Shown here in pieces: positions 43,593 to 53,712 of a stretch of DNA of 64,000 nucleotides. This DNA comes from Verrucomicrobiota bacterium (GTDB taxonomy: Bacteria > Verrucomicrobiota > Verrucomicrobiia > Chthoniobacterales > JAFAMB01). The DNA lies in the NCBI GenBank assembly GCA_019247695.1, contig JAFBAP010000116.1, positions 1-64,000 of the forward strand. The letters run 5' to 3'. Position numbers and translations under genes: made by a program. Every line of letters starts with the position of its first letter. Positions within the stretch are counted from its first letter, which is position 1. The notes under the pieces were generated by a model, which saw only the letters and a list, made by a program, of their open reading frames with translations, was not told the DNA's origin and ran no database searches.

Positions 43593-46500
43593 TCAACCGG
43601 TTTTCATCGGTGAAAGGGTGTTTGCCATCAATGCCCCATCTCCTCGCGCCCGGGCGGCTCCCGCCGCGGCAATCGCCTCGCGGATCCGGGTAAGTTCGCC
43701 TTGCGGGTTGCGGAACCAGTCGGTCGACCAGACTCGGTGGACACGCCAGCCCATGCCCTCCAGAATGCTCTGGCGGAGCCGGTCGCGGTCGCGGGCGGAT
43801 TTGGAGGAATGGTAGGAGGCGCCGTCGCATTCGATGGCCAGGATGAAAGAGCCGGGCTGGTCCGGGTCGCGCACGGCGAGGTCGATAAAATACCCGGCGA
43901 CGCCGAGCTGCGGCTGGCAGTCAAACCCGAGGCTCTGCACGGCAGCGATGACCTGTTGCTCGAACACACTATCGGGCGGACGCGGCGGCAAACTGGTCGA
44001 CGGGAGACGGCCGGTCCGGGCAAACTCGAGGTAGCGCTGCAGGCTTTGGGCGCCGGCGCTGCTTTCCGAGGTCAGCTTGAGTTCGTCGGGGCGGAAGGAC
44101 GAGTAGACGTGGACCCGTTTGCGGGCCCGGGAGAAGAGAACGTTGAGGCGGCGCCCGCCGTTCCGGCCGTTGATGGGCCCGAAGTTCCGGTGCAGCACGC
44201 CCTGGGGATTGCGGCCGTAGGTGATGGAAATGAAGATGACGTCGCGCTCGTCGCCCTGGACGTTCTCGAGGTTTTTTACAAAGACGCGCTCGCCGCGGTC
44301 AGTCTCCAGCCGCCCGGCGCCGGCCTGAGCAACGGCATCGTGCTTAAGGCCGGTCTCCAGGAGGTCCTCAATAAGGGCGGATTGGACTGAGTTCATCGCG
44401 ACCACGCCCAGGCTTTCGCCGGGCCGGTGCCGGAGGTGATCCATGACGGCCTCAACGACGGCGGCAGCCTCGATCTCGTTTTTGCTCCCGGCATACTGGC
44501 CGGCGACTTCGATGAATTTAACGCCGTACTCAGGGGATTTTTCGTGGACTGAGGGAAACAGGATGAGTTCGTTGTCGTAAAACTCGGCGTTGGAAAACGC
44601 GATGAGGGACGGGTGCCGGGACCGGTAATGCCAGCGCAACAGGCGGGCGGGCTGGTATAGGCCGGCGGCGGCGTCCAGGATGCTTTCCGATTCCTGGATG
44701 GCGGCAAGGTCAACGTTCTCGTCATCGTCGAGATGATCGTCGCCGAAGTTGGATTCGAAAAAGGACGTCGGCGGCAACTGTTTGTTATCACCCACGATGA
44801 CGCACTGCCGGCAGCGGGCCATCGCGCCCAGGGCATCCTCGGGCCGCATCTGGGAGGCCTCGTCCAGGACGAGGAGATCAAACTGAAATTTGCCGCGGGC
44901 CAGGTACTGGGAGACGGCGAGAGGCCCCATCATGAAGCAAGGTTTCAAGGCAAGCACAGCGTTGGCCGCACGCGAAAGGACGTCGCGCACCGACCCGCGC
45001 GGCACCTGTAAACCGATCTGGTGCTGGAGAAGAGCCAGTTCGGTCTTCCCGCCCGTCCGGGCCGCGTTGATCCCGGCAGAAACGGGCCGTTGCGCGAGCC
45101 GGGTGGCGATCATCCGGCGGGTGAGCGCCTGAAATTCGCGGTCGCGCGCCTGGAACTGTTCCTGCACGGCGTCCCATTTTCCCAGGGTGCTCCGCAAAGC
45201 CGGATGTGCCCGCTGGAGTCGCCGGGCCAATGGTTCCCAGGTGAGGTAATCGAGGAGGGTGCGGCCGAGTCCGGGAGCGACACGGTGATCCAGGATGGCG
45301 CGAGTAACCGGACCTAACCCGAGCTCCCGAAGCGACGCGCATAGTTCGTTGAACTGAAGCCAGTGATCGAGTTTTTCGTTTTCCGCCAACGCCCGGTGAA
45401 TCCGGTCCCGCGTGCGCGTCAGGGGCTGATCGGGGTGATGCCAAACGGCGGGAGCCAGCCCGCCAAAGGTAGCAAACCGGCTGAACGCATCATCGAAGGC
45501 CAGGTAGGCGCGTTGCAGGTCGCGGAAACTCGCCAACCACTGGTCGAGGCCCGTATTCCCGCGTTCGATCATTGTCTTCACCACGGATTGCAGCAGGGCG
45601 CGATCGGGGGTTGCGGCGGCAAGGGCGCGCCAAAGGACCGATTGCCGGGCGAGTTCGGCCCGGCTGGTATCGATTCCGCGGTAATGCTGCGGTCCGAGAA
45701 CGTGGTCCCACCGGCGTCCACAGACGTGCGCCAGCGCGCTTTGGAGGTCTTTGAACCCGGTGAAGGCAACCGGGAGAACCGCAAGTGGTAATGAGTCCGC
45801 CGCAACGCCGCCGGAGAGGGCGTCCACGCTGCTTTTGATGGCTTGTGCAACCGGCAGGATAGACTGGAACCCGGCGAGTGCAGGATCGGATTCGAAAGTG
45901 AGTTTGAGGTAATCGGCGCCTTGCCGGAGGGTGCGGCAGAAGCCGGTGAGGGCGTCGCCTCTGCCGCCACTGAAATAACCTTTCAAAAACGTGAGCCGGT
46001 CAGGCGACAATGAGAAGAGGAACTCGCGGCAGCGCCGTTCAATGGCTGAACCGGAAATCGGGAACTGGCGATCGATGGTTGTGACCCAGTCGCGGGCCCG
46101 AGCCAAGTGCGCCAGGTCGGTTGTGATGCCGCTGAAGGCCGGTCCGAAGGCGGCGATGTAAACCGGGTTTTTCTCGAACTCTTCGAGTGCGAGTTTCCAG
46201 TCGGCGAGGCGGTTTAGCACGGCGGCGGTGACCTTGTAGCCGGGCCGGCGGGTTTTGTCCTTCTGCCAGACTAACAGACGTTGACGGGCTTCCCGGCAGC
46301 CTTTGCTCAGGAAAGGGAAAAACCTGTGTCCGGCCAGGAACGCGGCTTCCTTTAACAGTTCCTGCGCGCCGGGTAGTTGAGAAACATAATAGTCCTCGGT
46401 TAATGATTGGCCTTCCGCGTTGATCTGACCAGCCTCGGCGGCGGCTTTTGCCAGCGTGGCGGAAAATTCCGGGGTCAGCAGCGCTTGCGGGGTGACGCCG

Positions 46501-48746
46501 GGGACGTGGTCAGCGTCACGGAGGAGTTGGATCAACCGCGCGGCGAGCTCGAGGTCAGCGGGTGAGGCGGCAAAGGTTAAGGAGAAAGTTTTTTCCAGTT
46601 CGTCCAGAGAGGCGCTGATGCCGGGCAGGTCAGGCTCCAGGCTCAGCAGGCCGGTTAACCATTGCCGGAGCCTGCCGAGGGTCATGCCGGGACCCGGAGT
46701 TGAGTTGATATCGTCAGAGAGGGAAAGGAAGGCCCCGAGTGAGGTTAGATCGGATTGCTGGAGGCGGCGCGACTGCAGGGTGGCTGCCAATTGCCGGCTG
46801 TGGTTGAGGAGGCGCCCGAGGCAGGCCAACACTTCATCCGCTTCCGTGTCGCCCGAAGAGGCATGGAGGTTAAGCCAGCCGAAACACCAGCAGTCGCGGC
46901 CGGCCCGGAGCAGATCGGCTAACCGAAAACATTTCTGGAGGTTTGGGGTGGTTAGTTCGAAGGTGGCGCCGTGTCCGGTTAGGAAGCGGCCGGCCAGGGC
47001 GAGAAGCGTATCGAGGGCGTCCCGGGCCTGGTGCAGGCGGGCGATGATTTCGGCCTGCGCAGCATGATCGGCGGCGGTGGTTTGCAGTCCGTGCCAGGGA
47101 TGCCGGTCGAGTGTGGTTTGGCCGGGGCAGACAATCCTCGTCAGGAGTTGGAATCTCTCCAGTTCAGCGATGAACGGTTCGAAGCGTGCCGGGTCGATGG
47201 CATCCTTGTCGAGGTCGAACAGGGCCGAGAGCGTCTGTCCATCGCCGGATTGATGGGAATCGACGGTTAACCGGCTCCGGGCGGCCAACGCCAGAATCTG
47301 CTGCAGCGTCTTGCCTGAGACCGGCTCGATTTCGTTCAGTTCGAGCACGAGCGCCTTGAGTTCGTCCCAATGACCGCGGAGCCGGGCTTTTACCTGGTCA
47401 AGGTCGCGCGGCTCAGGAAACCTGGCGTTGAGCCGGCGTCGAAGGTCGGCGTAAAAATGCCGTTTGTTGGCGTTCTCGCTGTGCAGCTCAAGGCAAAAAT
47501 CACCCAGGCCGGCTTTGGCCAGCCGCTCTTTCACGACCTGCAGCGCGGCCAGCTTTTCGGCGACGAAGAGGACGGTTTTGCCTTGCTCAAGCGCGGCGCC
47601 GATAATGTTGGTAATGGTCTGCGATTTGCCGGTGCCGGGCGGCCCCTGGATGACCAGGTCCCGGCCGTTCAAGGCATCGAGGATGGCGCTGTGCTGGCTG
47701 CTGTCTGCGTCCTCGATCAAAGGCAACTCGCGTTGGTCAGGCGGCAGCTGGTCGATTGGAAAATCATCGGCATGCCAGGAATCGCCGGATTTTTGGCCTT
47801 CAAAGAATTCGCTGACCCGAGGGTTTTGCAGGAGCAGACCGGGATCCGGCCAGTTGGCCGGGTCCAGGTCCTTGTGCATGACCATTTTGCGAAACTGGAG
47901 CAGCGCCAGGGTGGCGCCGCGGCAGATCCGCCACCGGTCCTGCCGGGTCTTGATGGCGCGCGCGCAGGCCTCGAAGTAGCGTTCAGGGGTTTGCTCCTCG
48001 CCGGGAACCGGGAACGCGAAGCCGAAATCAAACTGCAGTTTCTCGATGAGCGATAAGTTCGGCATGAGTTCTTCCTCGGTAAAGGCGAGGTGGAACTCAT
48101 AGGCATGGCCGGCGGCGTTTTGGGTCCGGCGGATTTGCACGGGGATGAGCAGGAGGGGCGCTAGGTTCGGCTGGTTCGAGTCGTCACTCTCAAACCATTC
48201 CAGGAATCCCAGGACCAAGTGCAGAACGTTGGACCCGGTTTCTTCGACGGCGAGGCGGGCAGCGTTCCTGATATTCTGGCCGCGGGCCTCGAGTTCGTCC
48301 GGGAAATAAAGGGTGTTGATCAGGCGGGCCGGATCGACCCGCTCAAGGAGATCATCACCGGCAGCGGCGCAAGGCAATTCGAAGGTGCATGCCAAGCCGT
48401 AAACGGTTTCGGCGATGAACCTGGCCTGGGGGGCGGTTTTGTCGCCCCGGGCGTTTTTGCCCAGGGCGGTGAACGCTTCTTCCTGTTCGGGGGTGAGGGC
48501 GCCGGGTTTGGGCCTCGGCACGGGCAGGAGGCGCAACTCTTTTTTCCTGGTGACGAGGCGTTCGTATATCCAGTCCGGCGCAAGGTTGAACAGCCGGAGC
48601 GATTTGGCCGTGTGCTTAAAATTGAGCAGCCGGTTGTTTCGGCTCAGGTCGAGGAGGCGACCCCGGAGGTTCTTGAGTCCTTCGGCGGTATCGCCCTGGA
48701 AAAGCACCGATTCCCCCGCCGGTGTTGATGGCGCGTCCGAACTCAT
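43593..48746 (-). CDS. DUF4011-like/SF1 helicase with C-terminal PD-(D/E)XK-like nuclease domain
   Basis: About 1,717 residues. The N-terminus (LKNLRGRLLDLSRNNRLLNF) matches the DUF4011 start. SF1 motor: Walker A QGPPGTGKSQTITNII (about residue 367), DEASQMRPEDALGAMA (about 1297), VVGDNKQLPPTSFF, RWHYRSRHPSLIAFSN and NVLFSRARKRVHVY. The last 130 residues form a nuclease-like domain: GYFIDLAVRDPDQPGS, LAIECDGASYHSSKSARDRD and WSTDWFRNP (Vsr/DUF559-like). Helicase-nuclease fusions of this kind are seen in phage-defence contexts; activity is unproven. The start skips a repeat-derived leader (MVFFHSWQLWHFS). Confidence 0.85.
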   Translation of the reverse strand: MSSDAPSTPAGESVLFQGDTAEGLKNLRGRLLDLSRNNRLLNFKHTAKSLRLFNLAPDWIYERLVTRKKELRLLPVPRPKPGALTPEQEEAFTALGKNARGDKTAPQARFIAETVYGLACTFELPCAAAGDDLLERVDPARLINTLYFPDELEARGQNIRNAARLAVEETGSNVLHLVLGFLEWFESDDSNQPNLAPLLLIPVQIRRTQNAAGHAYEFHLAFTEEELMPNLSLIEKLQFDFGFAFPVPGEEQTPERYFEACARAIKTRQDRWRICRGATLALLQFRKMVMHKDLDPANWPDPGLLLQNPRVSEFFEGQKSGDSWHADDFPIDQLPPDQRELPLIEDADSSQHSAILDALNGRDLVIQGPPGTGKSQTITNIIGAALEQGKTVLFVAEKLAALQVVKERLAKAGLGDFCLELHSENANKRHFYADLRRRLNARFPEPRDLDQVKARLRGHWDELKALVLELNEIEPVSGKTLQQILALAARSRLTVDSHQSGDGQTLSALFDLDKDAIDPARFEPFIAELERFQLLTRIVCPGQTTLDRHPWHGLQTTAADHAAQAEIIARLHQARDALDTLLALAGRFLTGHGATFELTTPNLQKCFRLADLLRAGRDCWCFGWLNLHASSGDTEADEVLACLGRLLNHSRQLAATLQSRRLQQSDLTSLGAFLSLSDDINSTPGPGMTLGRLRQWLTGLLSLEPDLPGISASLDELEKTFSLTFAASPADLELAARLIQLLRDADHVPGVTPQALLTPEFSATLAKAAAEAGQINAEGQSLTEDYYVSQLPGAQELLKEAAFLAGHRFFPFLSKGCREARQRLLVWQKDKTRRPGYKVTAAVLNRLADWKLALEEFEKNPVYIAAFGPAFSGITTDLAHLARARDWVTTIDRQFPISGSAIERRCREFLFSLSPDRLTFLKGYFSGGRGDALTGFCRTLRQGADYLKLTFESDPALAGFQSILPVAQAIKSSVDALSGGVAADSLPLAVLPVAFTGFKDLQSALAHVCGRRWDHVLGPQHYRGIDTSRAELARQSVLWRALAAATPDRALLQSVVKTMIERGNTGLDQWLASFRDLQRAYLAFDDAFSRFATFGGLAPAVWHHPDQPLTRTRDRIHRALAENEKLDHWLQFNELCASLRELGLGPVTRAILDHRVAPGLGRTLLDYLTWEPLARRLQRAHPALRSTLGKWDAVQEQFQARDREFQALTRRMIATRLAQRPVSAGINAARTGGKTELALLQHQIGLQVPRGSVRDVLSRAANAVLALKPCFMMGPLAVSQYLARGKFQFDLLVLDEASQMRPEDALGAMARCRQCVIVGDNKQLPPTSFFESNFGDDHLDDDENVDLAAIQESESILDAAAGLYQPARLLRWHYRSRHPSLIAFSNAEFYDNELILFPSVHEKSPEYGVKFIEVAGQYAGSKNEIEAAAVVEAVMDHLRHRPGESLGVVAMNSVQSALIEDLLETGLKHDAVAQAGAGRLETDRGERVFVKNLENVQGDERDVIFISITYGRNPQGVLHRNFGPINGRNGGRRLNVLFSRARKRVHVYSSFRPDELKLTSESSAGAQSLQRYLEFARTGRLPSTSLPPRPPDSVFEQQVIAAVQSLGFDCQPQLGVAGYFIDLAVRDPDQPGSFILAIECDGASYHSSKSARDRDRLRQSILEGMGWRVHRVWSTDWFRNPQGELTRIREAIAAAGAARARGDGALMANTLSPMKTG

Positions 48747-49114
48747 GGAAAAATGCCACAATTGCCACGAGTGAAAAAATACCACAAATGACGATCACTG
48801 ATTCGTGGCAGTCGCGGCATTGTTTGGCTTGCGGCATTTGCCCGGAGCGCTCGTGACATGCCCCGGTTTTAGCATTCAAATGGCGCAAGTGAAATGCCGC
48901 GATTGGCCTGAGTGGAAAAATGCCGCGGATGGAGGTTAGTCACTTGTGGCGTTCGTGGCATTTTTCGGCTTGTGGCATTTAACGTCTTCGCCCATTGAGG
49001 CAGCGGAACGGGCGCGGCGCCTCCGGATTCCGCACCCGACACCCGACACTCGGCACCCGACGCTCCACTTCTCCATTTGTGGCATTTTTCGGCTTGTGGC
49101 ATTTGTGATATTCA
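48747..49114. repeat. GCCACAAATG-family repeat tract
   Basis: The gap upstream of the helicase is packed with variants of AAAAATGCCACAAATG and its reverse complement (ATTCGTGGCAGTCGCGGCATT, GTGGCATTTTTCGGCTTGTG), ten or more copies in 370 bases, plus one CACCCGACACCCGACAC tract. No independent gene is seen; the promoter of the helicase must lie within or beyond it. Confidence 0.8.
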
Positions 49115-49597
49115 ATGCCTCCTCCGGTTCCACGACGGCGCCGCACCCACCGGCTATTTATTTTCGGCTGTGCAGCCGGCTGCCTCGGGCTCGTGCTCGC
49201 TTTCATCCTGGGGCTGACTTTGATCATCCTTGCCGCGCTGGACCTGCATCCGTTTGAGCCCAAGTTGCCGCGCGGGGCCGTACCCGTGCCCGGCGAGTTC
49301 GTGGGCACCTGGCAGGCGGTTGATGACCCTCGCAGCACGATCACGATTCGCCCCGACGGCAAAGGCGACTGCAGCATTTATCATGGCAGGGACGATTATC
49401 AACTGGCCGGCGCACGGGTTCGCTACGATGATGTTCACCGGTCTTTATCGCTCAAATATTCAATCCTGGGACCTTCCTGGCACGTGGACGAACCGCCGCA
49501 CCCGGCCGGCGGAGGAACGGAAATGCGGCTGGATGGCCGTCTTTACCGCAAGGTTGGTCCGGCTACCCTGCCGTCGCCGGGCAAGGCTTGGATTTAG
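49115..49597 (+). CDS. Membrane-anchored protein of unknown function
   Basis: 160 residues. A basic N-terminus (MPPPVPRRRRTHR) leads into one hydrophobic segment (GCAAGCLGLVLAFILGLTLI) and then an extracytoplasmic domain of about 110 residues with FVGTWQAVDDPRSTITIRPD and GTEMRLDGRLYRKVG, which reads as a small beta-barrel of the lipocalin-like 'GxW' kind. No precise family is recognised. The ATG overlaps the end of the repeat tract. Confidence 0.55.
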   Translation: MPPPVPRRRRTHRLFIFGCAAGCLGLVLAFILGLTLIILAALDLHPFEPKLPRGAVPVPGEFVGTWQAVDDPRSTITIRPDGKGDCSIYHGRDDYQLAGARVRYDDVHRSLSLKYSILGPSWHVDEPPHPAGGGTEMRLDGRLYRKVGPATLPSPGKAWI

Positions 49598-49930
49598 CCC
49601 TGCGATGAGCAGGCAGGTCGCTTCGGCTTTTGCATGATTTTCTTGCGGGCTAAAAAGCTTGTTGCGGCTGCGACTCCTTCTCAATTAGGCAAACCTAACC
49701 GGCGTCCCTCGACAGGCTGGTCATTGTACATAGAATGCCACACTGCTCGTGAGGGCAGCCCTTTCCAATATAATGCCTGGACGGCTAGTCCTGCCTGGAC
49801 GGCTAGTCCTGCCTGGACGGCTAGCCCCGCCTGGACGGCTAGCGGCTTAGGCACGGCGTGGATAGGGGGGCGCACCGCTCCCGCCGGCGAACGTAAAGGC
49901 GTGCCGGGGGGAGCTTGTTAGAACTTAACT
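49598..49930. repeat. Intergenic with 18-base tandem repeat
   Basis: At 49775-49846 the 18-base unit GCCTGGACGGCTAGTCCT is repeated four times in tandem, the last two copies diverged. A short frame across it reads WTASPA repeatedly but has no other gene-like property. The rest of the gap shows nothing I can name apart from the approach to the next gene. Confidence 0.8.
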
Positions 49931-50890
49931 ATGATCAAAGCTTTCAATGAGCTGAAGGAAAATGAAGTGTTGGCCCTGGCCGTCTCGCTTGAAGAGGAGG
50001 ACGGGCGCATTTACGGGGAGTTTGCCGAACGGGTCAAGGACGCCTACCCCGCCACGGCGTCAATCCTGGTGTCGATGCACGAGGAGGAAGCCAAGCACCG
50101 GCGCGCGCTTATCGACCTTTACCAGCAAAAATTCGGCAACTTCATTCCTCTGATCCGGCGTCAGGATGTCCGTGGATTCGTTAAGCGCCGCCCGATCTGG
50201 CTTAACAAGGTGCTCGGATTGGCCCAGATCCGGAGCGCCGTGCAAACCATGGAATCCGAGACCCGCCGCTTTTACCTGCGGGCGGCGCAGAGGGCGGCCT
50301 CGCCGGACCTGCGCAAGCTGCTGGGGGATCTGGCCGACGACGAGAGGGGTCACGAGAAGCTGGCCGACAAAATGGCGCACGAGAAGGAGAAATCCGGCGA
50401 GTTCGGTTCCGAAGACGAAGCCAACCGTAAGCTTTTCGTCCTGCAGGTCGTCCAGCCCGGGTTGGCGGGGCTGATGGATGGTTCGGTCTCGACCCTGGCG
50501 CCGGTTTTTGCGGCGGCATTCGCCACCAAGAGTAGCTGGGATGCGTTCCTGGTGGGTATCGCCGCGTCGGTCGGTGCGGGCATCAGCATGGGGTTTGCCG
50601 AAGCCCTCTCGGATGACGGCGCGCTGAGCGGCCGAGGCAGACCGTTGCTCCGCGGCGGGGTTTGCGGTTTGATGACCACGGCGGGCGGCATCGGTCACAC
50701 GATTCCGTTCCTGATCCCCAATTTTTATCTGGCGACCGGGATCGCGGTCGCGGTGGTGGCGATCGAACTGATCGTGATCGCGTACATCCGCAACCATTTC
50801 ATGGATACGCCGCTGCTCTCGGCAATTTTCCAGGTTGTCCTCGGCGGTGTGCTGGTCTTTCTGGCAGGCATTCTGATAGGCTCGTTCTGA
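49931..50890 (+). CDS. mbfA: Membrane-bound ferritin-like iron exporter (MbfA type)
   Basis: 319 residues. The N-terminal half is a ferritin-like four-helix domain with iron-ligand-type residues (SLEEEDGRIYGEF, MHEEEAKHRRALID, METRRFYLRAAQR-like METRR and DDERGHEKLADK). The C-terminal half has a VIT1/CCC1-type membrane domain (LAGLMDGSVSTLAPVFAAAF, GISMGFAEALSDDGALSGRG) with about five helices. The family exports iron or detoxifies it together with peroxide. GSV and MGFAEALSD match the metal-path motifs. It is followed by an MFS gene. Confidence 0.88.
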   Translation: MIKAFNELKENEVLALAVSLEEEDGRIYGEFAERVKDAYPATASILVSMHEEEAKHRRALIDLYQQKFGNFIPLIRRQDVRGFVKRRPIWLNKVLGLAQIRSAVQTMESETRRFYLRAAQRAASPDLRKLLGDLADDERGHEKLADKMAHEKEKSGEFGSEDEANRKLFVLQVVQPGLAGLMDGSVSTLAPVFAAAFATKSSWDAFLVGIAASVGAGISMGFAEALSDDGALSGRGRPLLRGGVCGLMTTAGGIGHTIPFLIPNFYLATGIAVAVVAIELIVIAYIRNHFMDTPLLSAIFQVVLGGVLVFLAGILIGSF

Positions 50891-50956
50891 ACCGCGGCCG
50901 GCCGCAGACCGGACTGCCCGCGGGTTTGCCCTTGCCCCAGCCGCACGTGTCAGAGC

Positions 50957-52204
50957 ATGAACATCCTTGCGATCCTGCAAAGTCTCACCCCGAAACAACG
51001 CAACGCCGTGGTTGCGGCGTACCTGGGGTGGACGCTCGATGCCTTCGATTTTTTTATCCTGATTTTCGTTCTTAAAGACGTCATCAGAGAATTTCACAGC
51101 GACCTGAGCGCGGTCTCTTTCACGGTAAATCTTACCCTGGCGATGCGACCGGTGGGGGCGCTGTTGTTCGGCCTGGTTGCTGATCGCATCGGCCGCCGGC
51201 CTACCCTGATGGCGGACATTCTGTTTTACTCCGCGGTGGAGTTCGCCTGCGGGTTTGCACCTTCGCTGGCTGTCCTGCTCGTCCTGCGGGCACTTTACGG
51301 CGTCGCCATGGGCGGTGAATGGGGCGTAGGCGCCTCCTTGACGATGGAAACCATCCCGGCACCGGCGCGCGGGATCGTTTCGGGAATTCTGCAGGCCGGG
51401 TATCCGTCGGGTTATTTGCTGGCCTCACTGGTCAACTGGACCTTGTACGAACACATCGGCTGGCGCGGGATGTTCATGATCGGCGCGCTGCCGGCCCTGC
51501 TGGTGCTGTACGTTCGCCGGCAGGTGGAGGAATCTCCGATCTGGCTCGAACGCGAGCATGAGCACGAGCATGAAGGCGGTGCGTTCAGGTGGAACCTCAT
51601 CGCGCGGCAGTGGAAGCTGTTCTTGTACGTCATCGTCCTGATGACCACGTTCAACTTCTTCAGCCACGGCACCCAGGATTTGTATCCGTTGTTTCTGCAG
51701 AGGCAGCATAACCTCAATCCCGCCACGGTTTCGATGATCGCGGTGATTTACAATGTCGGGGCCATCCTGGGCGGCCTGACCGGCGGCAGTTTGTCGGAAG
51801 GGATCGGCCGCAAACGGGCGATCATTTCGGCTGCTCTGCTGGTGTTGCCGGCCATTCCGCTGTGGGCCTTTGCGCGATCGCCGGCAGGCTTGGCGGCCGG
51901 GGCGTTCATCGTCCAGTTTCTGGTCCAGAGCGCGTGGGGGGTGGTCCCGGTGCACCTCAACGAATTGTCACCGCGGGACGTACGGGGAACGTTCCCGGGC
52001 TTCACTTACCAGCTCGGGAACCTTTTTGCTTCCGGAAACCTTTACCTTCAAAGCCTGATCGTGGAACGCTCCGGGGGCAACTTCGGCCTGGCGCTCGCGT
52101 CGGTCGCCGCCATCGTCGCCGTGTCGCTGTCCATCGTAACCTTTTTCGGACCGGAAGCGCGCGGGATTGCCTTTGGCCGGGCAAATCGACCGGTCCGGGC
52201 GTAA
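50957..52204 (+). CDS. MFS transporter, SHS (sialate/lactate:H+ symporter)-like
   Basis: 415 residues with about twelve hydrophobic segments. N-terminal GWTLDAFDFFILIFVLKDVI and RPVGALLFGLVADRIGRRPT, the central EHIGWRGMFMIGALPALLVL and the loop GGSLSEGIGRKRAIISA fit the sugar-porter-like SHS family (JEN1 and NanT relatives), which carry monocarboxylates or sialic acid with protons. A His-rich cytoplasmic loop (REHEHEHEG) is unusual. It lies 66 bases after the iron exporter gene; a functional link is not evident. Confidence 0.8.
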   Translation: MNILAILQSLTPKQRNAVVAAYLGWTLDAFDFFILIFVLKDVIREFHSDLSAVSFTVNLTLAMRPVGALLFGLVADRIGRRPTLMADILFYSAVEFACGFAPSLAVLLVLRALYGVAMGGEWGVGASLTMETIPAPARGIVSGILQAGYPSGYLLASLVNWTLYEHIGWRGMFMIGALPALLVLYVRRQVEESPIWLEREHEHEHEGGAFRWNLIARQWKLFLYVIVLMTTFNFFSHGTQDLYPLFLQRQHNLNPATVSMIAVIYNVGAILGGLTGGSLSEGIGRKRAIISAALLVLPAIPLWAFARSPAGLAAGAFIVQFLVQSAWGVVPVHLNELSPRDVRGTFPGFTYQLGNLFASGNLYLQSLIVERSGGNFGLALASVAAIVAVSLSIVTFFGPEARGIAFGRANRPVRA

Positions 52205-52269
52205 AATACCTTGCTGTTTTCCGGCTATCGCCGGCCATCATGAAGGAAAGCAAAGGGCCGGAAAAAATC

Positions 52270-52295
52270 CGGGCGGGAAAACGGAGGCCCGCCCG
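52270..52295 (+). terminator. Hairpin after MFS transporter gene
   Basis: Eight-base perfect arms CGGGCGGG and CCCGCCCG lie 66 bases after the MFS stop. No T-run follows, so this may be a weak terminator or stabilising hairpin. Confidence 0.45.
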
Positions 52296-52357
52296 CACAA
52301 CGCTCTCGCCCGTTCGTCCGGACGCCACACCACGTGACGCCGAACGGCCGGCAACGG

Positions 52358-52807
52358 TCAGAGGTCGACTCCGAAACCGACAACGGCGATAAATTCAAAA
52401 AAGTCTTCGTGGTCGGTGTACGTCAGGTCGCCCCCGGCACCGGCCTCAGCGACCCAGACATCTTTTGAGCAGGCGTTATTCTCCACCAGAAAGGCGTAAT
52501 AATTCCCATTGCCATCCTCCGCAAACGGCACACCCGTTTCACGATTAAACTCCTCACGCCCGTCCCACATTGAAAATTGGCTTTCAGGATCGGGCGATAA
52601 GACGGTCACGGTACCGATCTCGCCGGCACCGAATTTTTTGAGAAAATAGCGGTATTCCTCGGGAAATCGGAACCCAGCCTTCTTTTCGAGTTTAGCAAGC
52701 ATCTCCTCCTTAAGAGGATCCTCGCGCACCAAATAGTCTGAGCTGAGCTGCTCGGGGTCTTCCTCCCGGATCTCTTTGATCAGATCGTCGAACTCTTCCT
52801 GAGTCAT
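52358..52807 (-). CDS. SMI1/KNR4 (SUKH) family protein
   Basis: 149 residues from this ATG (MTQEEFDDLIKEIREEDPEQ). The core matches SUKH domains: KLEKKAGFRFPEEYRYFLKK, FGAGEIGTVTVLSPDP and VPFAEDGNGNYYAFLVE. Many bacterial members act as immunity proteins for secreted toxins, but orphan members exist and no toxin gene is adjacent. An ATG at 52849 (MPRRVKVPS...) would add 14 residues and cannot be excluded. Confidence 0.8.
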   Translation of the reverse strand: MTQEEFDDLIKEIREEDPEQLSSDYLVREDPLKEEMLAKLEKKAGFRFPEEYRYFLKKFGAGEIGTVTVLSPDPESQFSMWDGREEFNRETGVPFAEDGNGNYYAFLVENNACSKDVWVAEAGAGGDLTYTDHEDFFEFIAVVGFGVDL

Positions 52808-52849
52808 AATAAACGTTGGGATAGATGGCACCTTTACGCGCCTCGGCAA

Positions 52850-53130
52850 GCGCGAACATCGAAAGGTTCAGACTTACGTTTCTTCTCCAACCATTTGGGG
52901 CACCGTGAAGACCCCGGTCGCCGGGAAAACCGGGGATGGCGACGCGTCCGGGGGTATTTTCAGGTGTCCGGAGGATGACCGCTTTTGTTCCATTTTGACC
53001 AGTTTTCGGGTCGAAGGAGCAATTTGGCTTTTTCTTGCCACCCTGTTCCCGTGTTTCCGGCCCGGCTTTCACGGAGTGCGTTGGGCAGGACTCGATTGGA
53101 GGGTCCTGGCACGTGAGGTGCTGTCGTGGA
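52850..53130. other. Intergenic region upstream of the nitrogen leader
   Basis: No gene is recognised. The stretch probably holds promoters for the SUKH gene (minus) and the glnB-glnA unit (plus). Open frames across it are low in protein character. Confidence 0.3.
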
Positions 53131-53652
<522 letters not shown>

Positions 53653-53712
53653 GAAGCCGTGCTTTTCCTGAAACTCGGCCAGACCGAACTTTAGAAGCAA
53701 AATGGAACATCT

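Noticed and set aside
43701-44390. 229-codon open frame opposite the helicase C-terminus
   Set aside because: A shadow of the helicase-nuclease gene; no independent features.
49634-49921. Open frame reading repeated WTASPA as a protein
   Set aside because: It exists only because an 18-base repeat is a multiple of three; no ribosome-binding site and no other protein feature.
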